Shown here piece after piece: positions 1 to 8,877 of a stretch of 64,000 nt of DNA; within the stretch, counting starts at the first letter, position 1; each line of letters opens with the position of its first letter. Location: positions 153,117 through 217,116 of the forward strand of contig CAVQRU010000009.1 in NCBI GenBank assembly GCA_963715285.1, written 5' to 3'. Made by a program: the position numbers and the translations under genes. This stretch comes from Sva-07 sp963715285 (lineage in GTDB: Bacteria > Actinomycetota > Acidimicrobiia > Acidimicrobiales > Ilumatobacteraceae). The notes under the pieces were generated by a model. That model ran no database searches, had not been told where the DNA came from, and worked only from the letters and a program-made list of their open reading frames with translations.

Positions 1-260
1 GATCGGCCGCCGCCGCCGCTGCTGGCCGACAACCCGTTGCTGCAGGGGAAGGCCGTCACGAATCCGGTCGTGCGAGCCCGGTCGACCGTGACCTGACCGA
101 TGACGGTCTTGCCACCGAATGCCTCGGGAACCGACACCCGGAGCACCTCGCCCGCCGAGACGAGACCGTCGGCCGACCGTCCGGATGGCCCGACCGTCGT
201 CGCCGTCGCAAGGAGTGCGAGCGTGATGAACGTGAACACGCGTCGGCTCGATCGGGACAC
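1..260 (-). CDS. Secreted protein, C-terminus cut by window edge
   Basis: The gene runs off the left edge, so only about 86 N-terminal residues are visible. They begin at GTG 260 with a basic stretch (VSRSSRR) and a hydrophobic run (VFTFITLALLATATTV), which is a typical signal peptide. The mature part includes SVPEAFGGKTVIGQVTVDR and a Cys (FPCSNG), a style seen in secreted repeat proteins of actinobacteria, so export is likely. The start is supported by a TACGTT hexamer ending 7 nt upstream of the GTG (leaderless pattern). The frame has no stop through base 1. The function cannot be assigned from this fragment. Confidence 0.6.
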   Translation of the reverse strand, partial: MSRSSRRVFTFITLALLATATTVGPSGRSADGLVSAGEVLRVSVPEAFGGKTVIGQVTVDRARTTGFVTAFPCSNGLSASSGGGGR

Positions 261-363
261 GGATGGGAACGTAGTGCATCGACGCGTCCGGATGCCTGCG
301 GGCGCGGTGGGACACGGGTGGTCAAGCGCGAGTGGCCAGGCGCGAAGGGTCAGGCGCGAGTGG

Positions 364-1173
364 TCAGGCGCGAGTGGGGGCGGGCCCGTCGGAGGGTGGG
401 CCGGCGAAGAGCTGAGCCTTCTCCATCCAGTCGCGGGCGGCGGCGCCGGTGACGACGAGGGCGGTGTCGTCGACGTGGCGACGCTGGGTGGTGACGAGAC
501 AGAAGTCGAGCGCCGGCCCGACGATCGACTCGGCTGCGTCCTCGGGTCCGAATCGCCACGTGTCGCCGGACGGGGACGTCAGCTCGACTCGGACCGGCGT
601 GGTGGGAACGTCGAGGCCCCGATTCACGTAGGTCCAGCCACGGGTGATGAACCCGAGCTGCGAGATGTGACGGAGACGATCGGTCGGTTCACGGACGGCG
701 GCGTCGCCCTCGTTCGAGATGGCGTCGACGATGTCCTGGCCGTGCGCCCAGGCCTCCATCAGGCGAGCTGTCAGGAACGATTTCGCGCCCATCGACGGCC
801 CGTACCACGCGACGCGGGTGTCGTTGTCGAGCGTGGCGCCGGCCGCGGCGAGTGCGTCTCGGTTGGCCCGCCACGCGGTCAGCAGTTCCTCCGGCGTCAT
901 CGCCCGGTACGAACCGAGCGTGATGTCGTCGGCCGACCCGCCCGTGGTGCCGGCCCCCAGCAGGACGTTCATCTGCTCGGTGAAGCCGTCGGGGTCGACG
1001 ATCGCGAGGGCCGCCGTGCCGTCGAAGTAGGTGAGGTGACCGATCTGATCGGCGATCGTCCACCCGGGGCTCGGCGTGGGGAGCTGCCACTGCGCCGGGG
1101 TGAGCGATGCCACCACGTCGTCGAGTGCCTGTTGTTCGGCCACCAGGTCGTCGAGCACTTCACGCACATCCAT
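364..1173 (-). CDS. TIGR03084 family metal-binding / mycothiol-dependent isomerase-like protein
   Basis: This 269-aa protein starts MDVREVLDDLVAEQQALDDVV and has a DinB-like four-helix N-terminus with the signature PTPSPGWTIADQIGHL. A conserved HGQDIVDA segment carries a metal-ligand His. These are the hallmarks of the TIGR03084 branch of the mycothiol-dependent maleylpyruvate isomerase (DinB/MDMPI) superfamily. Family members bind a divalent metal and are thought to use mycothiol; the substrate of this branch is unknown. It is divergent from the carboxylase operon, with about 110 bp between the starts. A TACACC hexamer lies 6 nt upstream of the ATG, a weak version of the leaderless promoter seen elsewhere. 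Confidence 0.75.
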   Translation of the reverse strand: MDVREVLDDLVAEQQALDDVVASLTPAQWQLPTPSPGWTIADQIGHLTYFDGTAALAIVDPDGFTEQMNVLLGAGTTGGSADDITLGSYRAMTPEELLTAWRANRDALAAAGATLDNDTRVAWYGPSMGAKSFLTARLMEAWAHGQDIVDAISNEGDAAVREPTDRLRHISQLGFITRGWTYVNRGLDVPTTPVRVELTSPSGDTWRFGPEDAAESIVGPALDFCLVTTQRRHVDDTALVVTGAAARDWMEKAQLFAGPPSDGPAPTRA

Positions 1174-1282
1174 GCCTCAGGTGTACCCGATCGCCCTGGC
1201 TCGGCGAGAGCCAGGGGACCTTGCCGATCGTGCGCCGACGCGGCACGGTCTCGTCGAGGGTGCCTCAACTACGGTGACGTCC

Positions 1283-2887
1283 GTGACCATCGGGACCGTC
1301 CTGCGAAGCCGACTCGACACGAGATCCACCGAGTACCAGGAGAACCTCGCCCAGATGCAACGCCTGTGGGACGGCGTCGCGGAGGAGTTGGCCTCGGTGC
1401 CGACGATCGGAGGACAGCGCTACGTCGACCGGCACCGCAAGCGGGGCAAGATGCTGGTCCGTGAGCGCATCGAGGCGTTGATCGACCCCGACACGCCGTT
1501 CCTCGAACTGAGCCCGCTCGCCGGTTGGGGTACGCAGGACCCCGTCGGCGTGGGCTCGGCCTGCGGCATCGGGATCGTCGAGGGCGTCGAGTGCGCGATC
1601 ACCGGATCCGACATGACGTACCGCGGTGGATCAGCCAACCCGACCTCGTGGAAGAAGACCTCGCGGTTCAACGAGATCGCCCGCGAGAACCGGCTGCCGG
1701 TGATCAACCTCAACGAGTCGGCGGGAGCCGACCTGCCTCGCCAGGCCGACCTGTTCATCCAGGGCGGCGCCAGCTTCCGTGACCTGACGCAACTGTCGAA
1801 GCTCGGCATCCCGACGATCACGATGGCATTCGGACCGAACACGGCCGGCGGTGCCTACACGCCGGGGATGAGCGACTACACCGTGTTCGTCAAGGAGCGG
1901 GGCACCGCGTACCTCGGAGGCCCACCGTTGGTGAAGATGGCGATCGACGAGATCGTCGACGAGGAGACGCTCGGCGGCGCGGAGATGCATTCGCGCACGA
2001 GCGGGTTGTCCGACTACCTGGCCGTGGACGAACTCGATGCGATCCGCATCACCCGCTCGATCGTGCGTCACCTGCGTTGGTCGAAGCTCGGACCCGGCGC
2101 AACCGAGCCCGACGACCCGCCGCTCTACGATCCGGCCGAGCTCCTCGGGTGTGCCTCGGCCGACGTCCGGATCCCGTTCGACATCCGCGAAGTGCTGGCC
2201 CGCTTGCTCGACGGCAGCCGCTTCGAGGAGTTCAAGCCGCTCTACGGCGACAAGCTCGTGTGCGGGTGGGGATCGATCCACGGCTTCCCGGTCGGCATCC
2301 TCGGCAACAACGGGATCCTGTTCTCCGAGGAGGCGTCGAAGGCCGCCCAGTTCATCCAGTTGTGCAACAAGCGCGACATCCCGCTCGCCTTCCTCCACAA
2401 CATCACCGGGTTCATGGTGGGCTCGAAGGCCGAGCAGGGCGGCATCATCCGCAACGGCGCCAAGATGATCAATGCGGTGTCGAACTCGACCGTGCCGCAC
2501 TTCAACCTGATGGTCGGTGCGAGTTACGGCGCGGGCAACTACGGCATGGCGGGCAAGGCCTACAACCCCCGGTTCATCTTCTCCTGGCCGAACCACCGGG
2601 TGGCGGTGATGGGGCCGAAGCAGCTGGCGGGTGTGATGGAGATCGTCGCTCGAAACGCCGCAGCCGGCCGGGGAATGGAGGTCGACGAGGAGGCGCTCGC
2701 CGCGCAGACCGCCGGCCTCGAAGCGCAGATCGAGAACGAGTCGACGGCGCTGTTCTCGACCGGGCGGCTCTGGGACGACGGGATCATCCATCCGGCCGAC
2801 TCCCGCACGGTGATGGGTATGGCGTTGTCGGCGGTGCACAGCAACGTGGTGCAGGGCGCCACCGAGTACGGCGTGTGGAGGCACTGA
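1283..2887 (+). CDS. mccB: Acyl-CoA carboxylase beta subunit (methylcrotonyl-CoA carboxylase type)
   Basis: The product is the carboxyltransferase subunit of a biotin-dependent acyl-CoA carboxylase, about 534 aa, the normal length for MCC/PCC beta chains. It contains RGKMLVRERIEALIDP, the acyl-CoA-site Gly-rich segments (TYRGGSANPTSWKK) and the C-terminal oxyanion region GASYGAGNYGMAGKAYNPRF, plus IFSWPNHRVAVMGP. The GAGNYGM/AYNPRF pattern is closest to methylcrotonyl- and geranyl-CoA carboxylases. I place the start at GTG 1283 because TACGGT ends 7 nt before it; GTG 1274 in the same frame is the alternative. Its stop overlaps the start of the alpha-subunit gene (TGATG), so the two are translationally coupled. 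The exact substrate (methylcrotonyl, geranyl or propionyl) is inferred, not proven. Confidence 0.9.
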   Translation: MTIGTVLRSRLDTRSTEYQENLAQMQRLWDGVAEELASVPTIGGQRYVDRHRKRGKMLVRERIEALIDPDTPFLELSPLAGWGTQDPVGVGSACGIGIVEGVECAITGSDMTYRGGSANPTSWKKTSRFNEIARENRLPVINLNESAGADLPRQADLFIQGGASFRDLTQLSKLGIPTITMAFGPNTAGGAYTPGMSDYTVFVKERGTAYLGGPPLVKMAIDEIVDEETLGGAEMHSRTSGLSDYLAVDELDAIRITRSIVRHLRWSKLGPGATEPDDPPLYDPAELLGCASADVRIPFDIREVLARLLDGSRFEEFKPLYGDKLVCGWGSIHGFPVGILGNNGILFSEEASKAAQFIQLCNKRDIPLAFLHNITGFMVGSKAEQGGIIRNGAKMINAVSNSTVPHFNLMVGASYGAGNYGMAGKAYNPRFIFSWPNHRVAVMGPKQLAGVMEIVARNAAAGRGMEVDEEALAAQTAGLEAQIENESTALFSTGRLWDDGIIHPADSRTVMGMALSAVHSNVVQGATEYGVWRH

Positions 2888-5019
2888 TGGAACCCCTCCG
2901 ACACGGCATCTCCCGCCTCCTGATCGCCAACCGTGGCGAGATCGCCGTACGCATCGCCCGCACCGCCCACCGGTTGGGGATCGACACGGTCGGTGTGTAC
3001 TCCGAGCCCGATCGCAATGCGCTGCACGTCGACTCGGTCGACGTCGCGATCGCGCTGGGTGGGGCGACCCCAGCGGAGTCGTACCTGCGAGGCGACGCCG
3101 TGATCGCCGCTGCGCGCTCGGCCGGCGCCGACGCGGTCCATCCTGGCTATGGATTCCTCGCCGAGAACGCTGCGTTCGCGCAGGCGGTGATCGACGCCGG
3201 GCTCACGTGGGTCGGGCCGACTCCCGACCAGATCACGCTGCTCGGCGACAAGGTCGCGGCAAAACGAGCGGCGCTGGCGGCGGACGTCCCGACCACGTCG
3301 ATGATCGAGGTGCGCGACGGCCGCGTGGTCGACGGCGCCGAGGTCGAGTACCCGGCGCTGGTGAAGGCGGCGGCGGGCGGCGGCGGGCGCGGCATGCGCG
3401 TCGTGCGGAGCGCGGACGAACTGGACGACGCGGTGGCAGCGGCATCTCGCGAGGCGTTGTCTGCGTTCGGTGACGGCACGGTGTTCATCGAGCCGTACCT
3501 GGAGCGGGGCCGACACGTCGAGGTGCAGATCATGGGCGACCGCCACGGCAACGTCGTCCATCTCGGCGAGCGCGAGTGCTCGATCCAGCGCCGCAACCAG
3601 AAGATCGTCGAGGAGTCGCCATCCGCCGGCATCACCCCGGAGATCCGAGCCGCGCTGTGCGGCGGCGCGGTCGCGTTGGCCCGCCACGTCGGCTACGAGG
3701 GCGCGGGAACCGTCGAGTTCATGGTCGGGGCATCGGGCTCGGGTCCCACGATCACGTTCCTGGAGGTCAACACGCGGCTCCAGGTGGAGCACCCGGTGAC
3801 CGAGGCGGTGACCGGTCTCGACCTCGTCGAGCTGCAACTCCTGGTCGCCGCCGGTGAGCCGCTGCCGATCACCCAGGACGACGTCACGGTCACCGGTCAC
3901 GCGATCGAGGTGCGTGTCGTGGCGGAGGATCCGGCGGCGGGCTGGATGCCGTCGACGGGCCGCATCGACCGGTTCGTCGTCGGCGACGGACAACACGGGT
4001 CAGACCCCACTTGTCTCGTCCGGGTCGACACCGGGGTTCGCGATGGCTCCGAGATCTCCTCCGACTACGACTCGCTGGTCGCCAAGGTGATCGCCCACGC
4101 CCCGACCCGCGTGGGCGCCGCCCGACAGCTGGCCCGTGCGCTGCGAGCGTCGCAGGTCACGGGGATCCGCAGCAACCTCGACACGCTGGTCGCGATCCTC
4201 GACGAGGCCGACTATCTCGCCGCCGACACGCCGACCGCCTACCTCGACGAACACCCCGAGGTGCTCGCCGCGTCGGGTCCGACCGGCGATGCCCGGGTGG
4301 CGCTGTTGCTCGGCGCGGTGTTCGCATTGGAGGACGAGCATCGCCGCAGCGATCACGTCACGGGGTTCGCGCCGTCGGGTTGGCGCAACCTGCGAACGCA
4401 GGGCCAACGACAGGTGTGGGTCGATCCGGGCGGCGAGCACCTGCACGTCGAGTACGAGATGGGAGCTGCGTGGCAGTCGGGCGGTGGCGAGCTGGGTTCG
4501 GCGACCGTCCGGCTCGGACCGTGGCCGGAGCCCGACGTCGACACCGGTGCCCTCGCCGCCGACGAACGCCCGGTCTTGACGGTGCGCCTGCTCGATCGCA
4601 CGGCCGGTCGACAAGTGATCGAGGTCGACGGGCGCCGCCAGGTCGTGCACGCCGAGGTGGTGCACCACCCGCTCGGGCTCGATGACGACGGCGTCGGTGC
4701 GGTCACGGTGCACGTCCGCAGTACCTCTGGCGCACTCACGTTGACGCGGGTTCCCCGGTTCGCGCTGCACGACGCCGAGTCGGCGACCGGCGGGCCGATC
4801 AGCCCGTTGCCCGGCACCGTGATCGCCGTGCACGTCGAGGCGGGTGCGTCGGTCGTCGACGGTCAGCTCCTGATGGTCGTCGAGGCGATGAAGATGGAGC
4901 ACAAGATCGTTGCGTCCGGCGATGCGACGGTGACCGACGTCCGTTTCGCCGTCGGTGACCGTGTCGACACCGGCGACCTGCTGGTCGCCCTGGAGCACCA
5001 CGAGGAGGCTGGTTCGTGA
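2887..5019 (+). CDS. mccA: Acyl-CoA carboxylase alpha subunit: biotin carboxylase plus biotin carrier
   Basis: This 710-aa subunit carboxylates its own biotin using ATP and bicarbonate. The biotin carboxylase part runs from about residue 8 (LLIANRGEIAVRIARTA) to 450. It includes the ATP-grasp glycine loop near 159-171 (KAAAGGGGRGM) and EVNTRLQVEHPVTE near 293. A BT/linker domain follows, and a C-terminal biotinyl domain ends the chain with EAMKMEHK, biotinylated Lys about residue 669. Near residues 368-376 the chain carries an extra segment (QHGSDPTCL) encoded by a palindromic repeat found elsewhere in the window (see findings). It starts inside the beta-gene stop and ends in a GTGA overlap with the next gene. 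Confidence 0.93.
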   Translation: MEPLRHGISRLLIANRGEIAVRIARTAHRLGIDTVGVYSEPDRNALHVDSVDVAIALGGATPAESYLRGDAVIAAARSAGADAVHPGYGFLAENAAFAQAVIDAGLTWVGPTPDQITLLGDKVAAKRAALAADVPTTSMIEVRDGRVVDGAEVEYPALVKAAAGGGGRGMRVVRSADELDDAVAAASREALSAFGDGTVFIEPYLERGRHVEVQIMGDRHGNVVHLGERECSIQRRNQKIVEESPSAGITPEIRAALCGGAVALARHVGYEGAGTVEFMVGASGSGPTITFLEVNTRLQVEHPVTEAVTGLDLVELQLLVAAGEPLPITQDDVTVTGHAIEVRVVAEDPAAGWMPSTGRIDRFVVGDGQHGSDPTCLVRVDTGVRDGSEISSDYDSLVAKVIAHAPTRVGAARQLARALRASQVTGIRSNLDTLVAILDEADYLAADTPTAYLDEHPEVLAASGPTGDARVALLLGAVFALEDEHRRSDHVTGFAPSGWRNLRTQGQRQVWVDPGGEHLHVEYEMGAAWQSGGGELGSATVRLGPWPEPDVDTGALAADERPVLTVRLLDRTAGRQVIEVDGRRQVVHAEVVHHPLGLDDDGVGAVTVHVRSTSGALTLTRVPRFALHDAESATGGPISPLPGTVIAVHVEAGASVVDGQLLMVVEAMKMEHKIVASGDATVTDVRFAVGDRVDTGDLLVALEHHEEAGS
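3988..4015. repeat. GGGTC-core palindrome, arm type C, inside mccA
   Basis: The left arm GGACAACACGGGTC is identical to that at 48641; centre A at 4002; the right arm is degenerate (three mismatches). The element is read in frame as part of the biotin carboxylase and adds about nine residues. Confidence 0.8.
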
Positions 5020-6806
5020 CCGCCGCACCCGGCGAGCCGATCCGCATCGCCAACTGCTCCGGTTTCTTCGGCGATCGTCCGAGCGGCGCGCTCGAGATGG
5101 TCGAAGGTGGTCCCATCGACGTGCTCACCGGCGACTGGCTCGCCGAACTCACCATGCTGATCCTCAGCCGGATCCGGGCCAAGCAGCCGGGCCGGGGCTT
5201 CGCCCGCACGTTCGTCACCCAGATGGAGCAGGTGATGGGCACCTGCCTCGATCGCGGCATCAAGGTCGTCTCGAACGCCGGCGGTCTCGATCCCGGTGGA
5301 TGCGCGGATGCCGTCGCCGAGGTCGCCGACCGGCTCGGGCTGTCGCCGACGATCGCCTACGTCGACGGCGACGACCTGCTGCCGCGCGTCGTCGAACTCG
5401 CCGAGTCCGGCGCGCTGCAACCGTTCGGAACCGGCTCCGACCTCGGCGACCCGACTCGGTTCCTCACGGCGAACGCGTATCTCGGCTGCTTCGGCATCGT
5501 CGAGGCCCTCACGAGAGGCGCCGACATCGTGATCACGGGTCGGGTGACCGACGCCGCGGTCACCTGCGGCCCCGCGGCGTGGCACCACGGCTGGCAGCGC
5601 AACGACTTCGATCAGCTCGCCGGCGGCGTCGTGGCGGGCCACATCATCGAGTGCAGCGCGCAGGTCACCGGCGGCAACTACTCGTTCTTCCACGAGATCG
5701 AGGGGCACACGGAGGTGGGCGGTCGTGCTCGATTCGGGTTCCCGTGGGCCGACGTCGCGGGGGACGGCTCGTGTGTGATCGGCAAGCACGACGGCACCGG
5801 CGGCGTCGTCAACGTCGAGACGGTCACATCACAGCTGCTCTACGAGATCGGTGGTCCCGACTATCTGGGTCCGGACGTGACCGCCCGGTTCGACACGATC
5901 GAGGTCGAGCAGACCGGCCGCGATCGTGTGCGCGTGTCCGGCGTGAAGGGGCAGGCCCCGCCGCCGACGCTCAAGGTGGCGATGAACGAACTGGGCGGCT
6001 ACCGCAACTCGTTCACCGTGGCGCTGACCGGTCTCGACATCGACGCGAAGGCGGCGTTCGCCCAGGCGACGTTCTGGGATGCCTGCCCGTACGGGCCCGA
6101 CGACTTCGCGTTCATCGAATCGAAGGTGGTCCACACCGACAAACCGGATCCGGCGACGCAGGAGGAGGCGACCGCGATCTGGCGGGTCACGGTGAAGGAC
6201 CCCGACGAGCGCAAGGTCGGCCGAGCCTTCGCCGACGCGATGGTGCACACGGTGCTGGCCGGGATCCCCGGCATGTACGGTCTCGGCGGCGGCCCGAGTG
6301 CCGCATCGCCGTTCGGTGTGTACCGCCCCGCCACCGTGCCGAGCGAGCTCGTACCGCAGTACGTGCATGTGAACGGCACCACGACGCAGGTCGACTCGGT
6401 CGCACCGACCGGCGCCCCGATCGAGGTGCCGCTGGCCGCGGTGGGCGACCACATCCCAGCCTCGGACGGCGGGCTCGTCGAGACGCCGCTCGGGGCGTTC
6501 GTCGGAACCCGCTCCGGTGACAAGGGCGGCGATGCCAACCTCGGGGTGTACGCCCGCAGCGATGCCGGCTGGGCCTGGATCGACGCCGAGTTGACCGTCG
6601 GCCGACTGCAGGAACTGCTGCCCGAGACGGCAACGCTCGCCGTGGATCGGTACCGCTACCCGAACCTGCGGGCGTTGAACTTCGTGATCCGCGGTCTCCT
6701 GCAGGAGGGCGTCGCAGCCTCGACCCGACAGGACGCGCAGGCCAAGGCCCTGGGGGAGTGGCTGCGGGCTCGGATGGTCCGGGTGCCCGAGTCAGTGGTC
6801 AGCTGA
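5016..6806 (+). CDS. AtuA family protein (acyclic terpene utilization, DUF1446)
   Basis: This 596-aa protein starts at GTG 5016, overlapping the carboxylase stop by 4 bp. The N-terminal two thirds (IRIANCSGFFGDRPSGALEM, then SNAGGLDPGGCA and ITGRVTDAA) match the AtuA core. The last ~110 residues (FVGTRSGDKGGDANLGVYAR) match the AtuA-like C-terminal domain, so it is a full-length two-domain form. AtuA is encoded with geranyl-CoA carboxylase in Pseudomonas citronellol degradation, but its biochemical step is still unclear. Coupling to both carboxylase subunits suggests this operon handles branched acyl-CoAs from terpenoids or leucine. A CoA ligase, dehydrogenase and hydratase are not adjacent here. 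Confidence 0.85.
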   Translation: MTAAPGEPIRIANCSGFFGDRPSGALEMVEGGPIDVLTGDWLAELTMLILSRIRAKQPGRGFARTFVTQMEQVMGTCLDRGIKVVSNAGGLDPGGCADAVAEVADRLGLSPTIAYVDGDDLLPRVVELAESGALQPFGTGSDLGDPTRFLTANAYLGCFGIVEALTRGADIVITGRVTDAAVTCGPAAWHHGWQRNDFDQLAGGVVAGHIIECSAQVTGGNYSFFHEIEGHTEVGGRARFGFPWADVAGDGSCVIGKHDGTGGVVNVETVTSQLLYEIGGPDYLGPDVTARFDTIEVEQTGRDRVRVSGVKGQAPPPTLKVAMNELGGYRNSFTVALTGLDIDAKAAFAQATFWDACPYGPDDFAFIESKVVHTDKPDPATQEEATAIWRVTVKDPDERKVGRAFADAMVHTVLAGIPGMYGLGGGPSAASPFGVYRPATVPSELVPQYVHVNGTTTQVDSVAPTGAPIEVPLAAVGDHIPASDGGLVETPLGAFVGTRSGDKGGDANLGVYARSDAGWAWIDAELTVGRLQELLPETATLAVDRYRYPNLRALNFVIRGLLQEGVAASTRQDAQAKALGEWLRARMVRVPESVVS

Positions 6807-7819
6807 CCTCGTTGCCCTGAGGGTCGGTGACGTGCCAGGTGCCGTCGTCGTCTCGAAACACCTGGAATCCGCGCTCCTTCAGGTGATGGTGGCCATGGCA
6901 GAGGCCGCCGCCGTTTCGTGGGACGGTGGCGCCGTGGGCTTTCCAGGCGAGGGAATGATCGGCGTCGCACCAGGCGGTGGGACGGTCGCAGCCGATCCAG
7001 ACGCAGGTGGTCGACAGCAACATGACGGCGTCGCGTGATGCATCGCGGAAGAGGCGTTGGCGGCGGCCGAGGTCGATGATGGTGCCGGAGCTGTCGTAGA
7101 CGACGCGTCGGATGTGGCCGATGAGGGCGGTGGTGATGGCGTCGTCGGGATGGAGGCGGCGGCGCGGGCCATGGCGAGGGGGGCGTCGGCGGTTCGTTGC
7201 GGCTGGGTTCGGGTGAGATCGTCGGTGGTCGCGGTCTCGCCGAGTCGGTGGTGGGCGTCGGTCCAGTCGGTGTGCCATTCGGCTTCGAGGAACCAGGAGA
7301 AGATCTCGTTGAACTCGGCCCCGGCCGGCTCGGCGAGGTTGCCGGTCAGGGTCCAGCCGCCCTCGGGGCGGGGTCGCAGGGTGACGTTGCGGCCCACTCG
7401 GGCAGGGCGTGGTGGAGTCGGGCGGTCTGGACGCGACGATGCGCTTCCGGGCCCGACAGGCGACCCAGGTGCTTCACGACGGTCTTGGTCGAGAAGAACC
7501 CCTGCGCCCGGAACGGATTCGAACGATCGATGGCACCCGCCGCCGTGACGGCTGCTGCTTCCACCATCCGACGCAACCCCTCGATGGCTTCCAACCAGGC
7601 TCGAAGACCATCGGCATCCAATCCGGCCGGGTCGACATCGCCGAGCTGTGCCAGCGCGGCCGACGCACGGGCAGCGACACCACGAGCCCGATCGGCAGGT
7701 GGGTCGGCATCGATCGACTCCACCAATCGCAACCGGATCGACTCGAGGCTCTCGACGCCCGCCAACCCGCCAGCACCTCCCGCACGTCCTGCGGTCTCGT
7801 CGACGCCGACCGAACTCAT
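6799..7819 (-). pseudogene. Decayed DUF222/HNH endonuclease gene
   Basis: Three consecutive pieces of one DUF222-HNH protein lie in different frames. The N-terminal DUF222 helices (from ATG 7819, preceded by GGAGG) run to about 7400. A short central part (NVTLRPRPEGGWTLTGNL to DDLTRTQPQRTADA) follows in a second frame. The C-terminal HNH part (VVYDSSGTIIDLGRRQRLF, then CDADHSLAWKAHG and GGGLCHGHHHLKERGF) is in a third frame, breaking near 7150. Intact relatives are about 400-480 codons and have roughly 100 residues between the first two blocks that are missing here, so internal deletions as well as frameshifts are likely. This multicopy family is common in actinobacteria. The 3' end overlaps the AtuA gene end by 8 bp, convergently. 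Confidence 0.8.
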
Positions 7820-7945
7820 ACCTCCATCATGACGAAGGGGTGTGTCAGGGTTGTCACGACGATCGCTCGCTCCCGGCCCTACTCCAGAAGCGTATGTGCC
7901 CAGTCTCCGTCAGCCGGGCTTCGGTTGGGCGGGTACCATCCGAAG

Positions 7946-8863
7946 ATGACGGGATTCGAGTCGGTGTGTGTCGCGGCGGTCCAGGCGACGCCGGTCGTCC
8001 TCGACGCCGAAGCGACCGTCGACAAGGCCATCGACCTCCTCGGCGATGCAGCGGATCGTGGCGCGACCCTGGTCGTGTTCCCGGAGTGCTTCGTGTCGGT
8101 GTACCCGAGCGTGGCGTGGGCAGCGCAGGCGGCGAGCTGGGCCAGGGGCTGTGATGTGCTGTGGGAGCGGATGTGGGCGTCGAGCATCGACGTTCGCGGG
8201 CCGCTGGTCGATCGACTGGTCACGGCGTGCGCGGACCGGGGCGTCCATGTCGCCATCGGCATCAACGAACGTGAGGACGACCGGCCCGGCTCGCTCTACA
8301 ACACATTGCTGGTGATCGGCGGCGAGGGGGTGTTGCACCGGCACCGCAAGCTGATGCCGACGATGCACGAGCGTGTGTTCCACGGCGTGGGCGCAGGTGA
8401 CGATCTCGGCGTGGTCGAGCTTCCGGGAAGCGCCAGGGTGGGTGGCCTCATCTGTTGGGAGAACCGGATGCCGCTGGCGCGGTGGCGTGTCTACGAGGGT
8501 GGGCCACAGATCTGGCTGGCGCCGACCGCTGACGACAGCGACGGCTGGATCGCGTCGATGCGACACATCGCCATCGAGGCAGGGGCGTTCGTGGTGAGCG
8601 TGCCTCAGTACATCCCGGCGAGCGCGTTCCCGGACGACTTCCCGGTGGCGTTGCCCGACGACGTCGATGTCTTCGGCCGCGGGGGAGCGTGCATCGTGTC
8701 GCCCGGCGGCGAGCTGATTGCCGGCCCGCTCTACGACACGGAGGGGACCGTCATCGCAGAGTGCGATCTTCGCGAGTCGCTGCACGCGAAGCGGTACTTC
8801 GACGTGGTCGGGCACTATGGCCGGGCCGACGTGCTCGCGCCGAGCCACCCAGCTCTCCCGTAG
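7946..8863 (+). CDS. Carbon-nitrogen hydrolase, nitrilase type
   Basis: This is a 305-aa enzyme of the nitrilase superfamily. The catalytic triad is readable: Glu about 47 in VVFPECFV, Lys about 135 in HRHRKLMPT and Cys about 170 in GLICWENRMP. CWENRMP with HERVFHG is the pattern of true aliphatic/aromatic nitrilases rather than amidases or carbamoylputrescine hydrolases. It probably turns a nitrile into a carboxylate and ammonia. The ATG at 7946 follows TACCAT by 6 nt, which suits a leaderless transcript. The gene stands alone, divergent from the HNH remnant and convergent with the Nudix gene. The substrate is unknown. Confidence 0.88.
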   Translation: MTGFESVCVAAVQATPVVLDAEATVDKAIDLLGDAADRGATLVVFPECFVSVYPSVAWAAQAASWARGCDVLWERMWASSIDVRGPLVDRLVTACADRGVHVAIGINEREDDRPGSLYNTLLVIGGEGVLHRHRKLMPTMHERVFHGVGAGDDLGVVELPGSARVGGLICWENRMPLARWRVYEGGPQIWLAPTADDSDGWIASMRHIAIEAGAFVVSVPQYIPASAFPDDFPVALPDDVDVFGRGGACIVSPGGELIAGPLYDTEGTVIAECDLRESLHAKRYFDVVGHYGRADVLAPSHPALP

Positions 8864-8877
8864 GGAGCCCACCAGGG

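Noticed and set aside
2560..3996. Long minus-strand frame opposite the carboxylase subunits
   Set aside because: No recognisable motif; it is the complement of a well-conserved biotin carboxylase.
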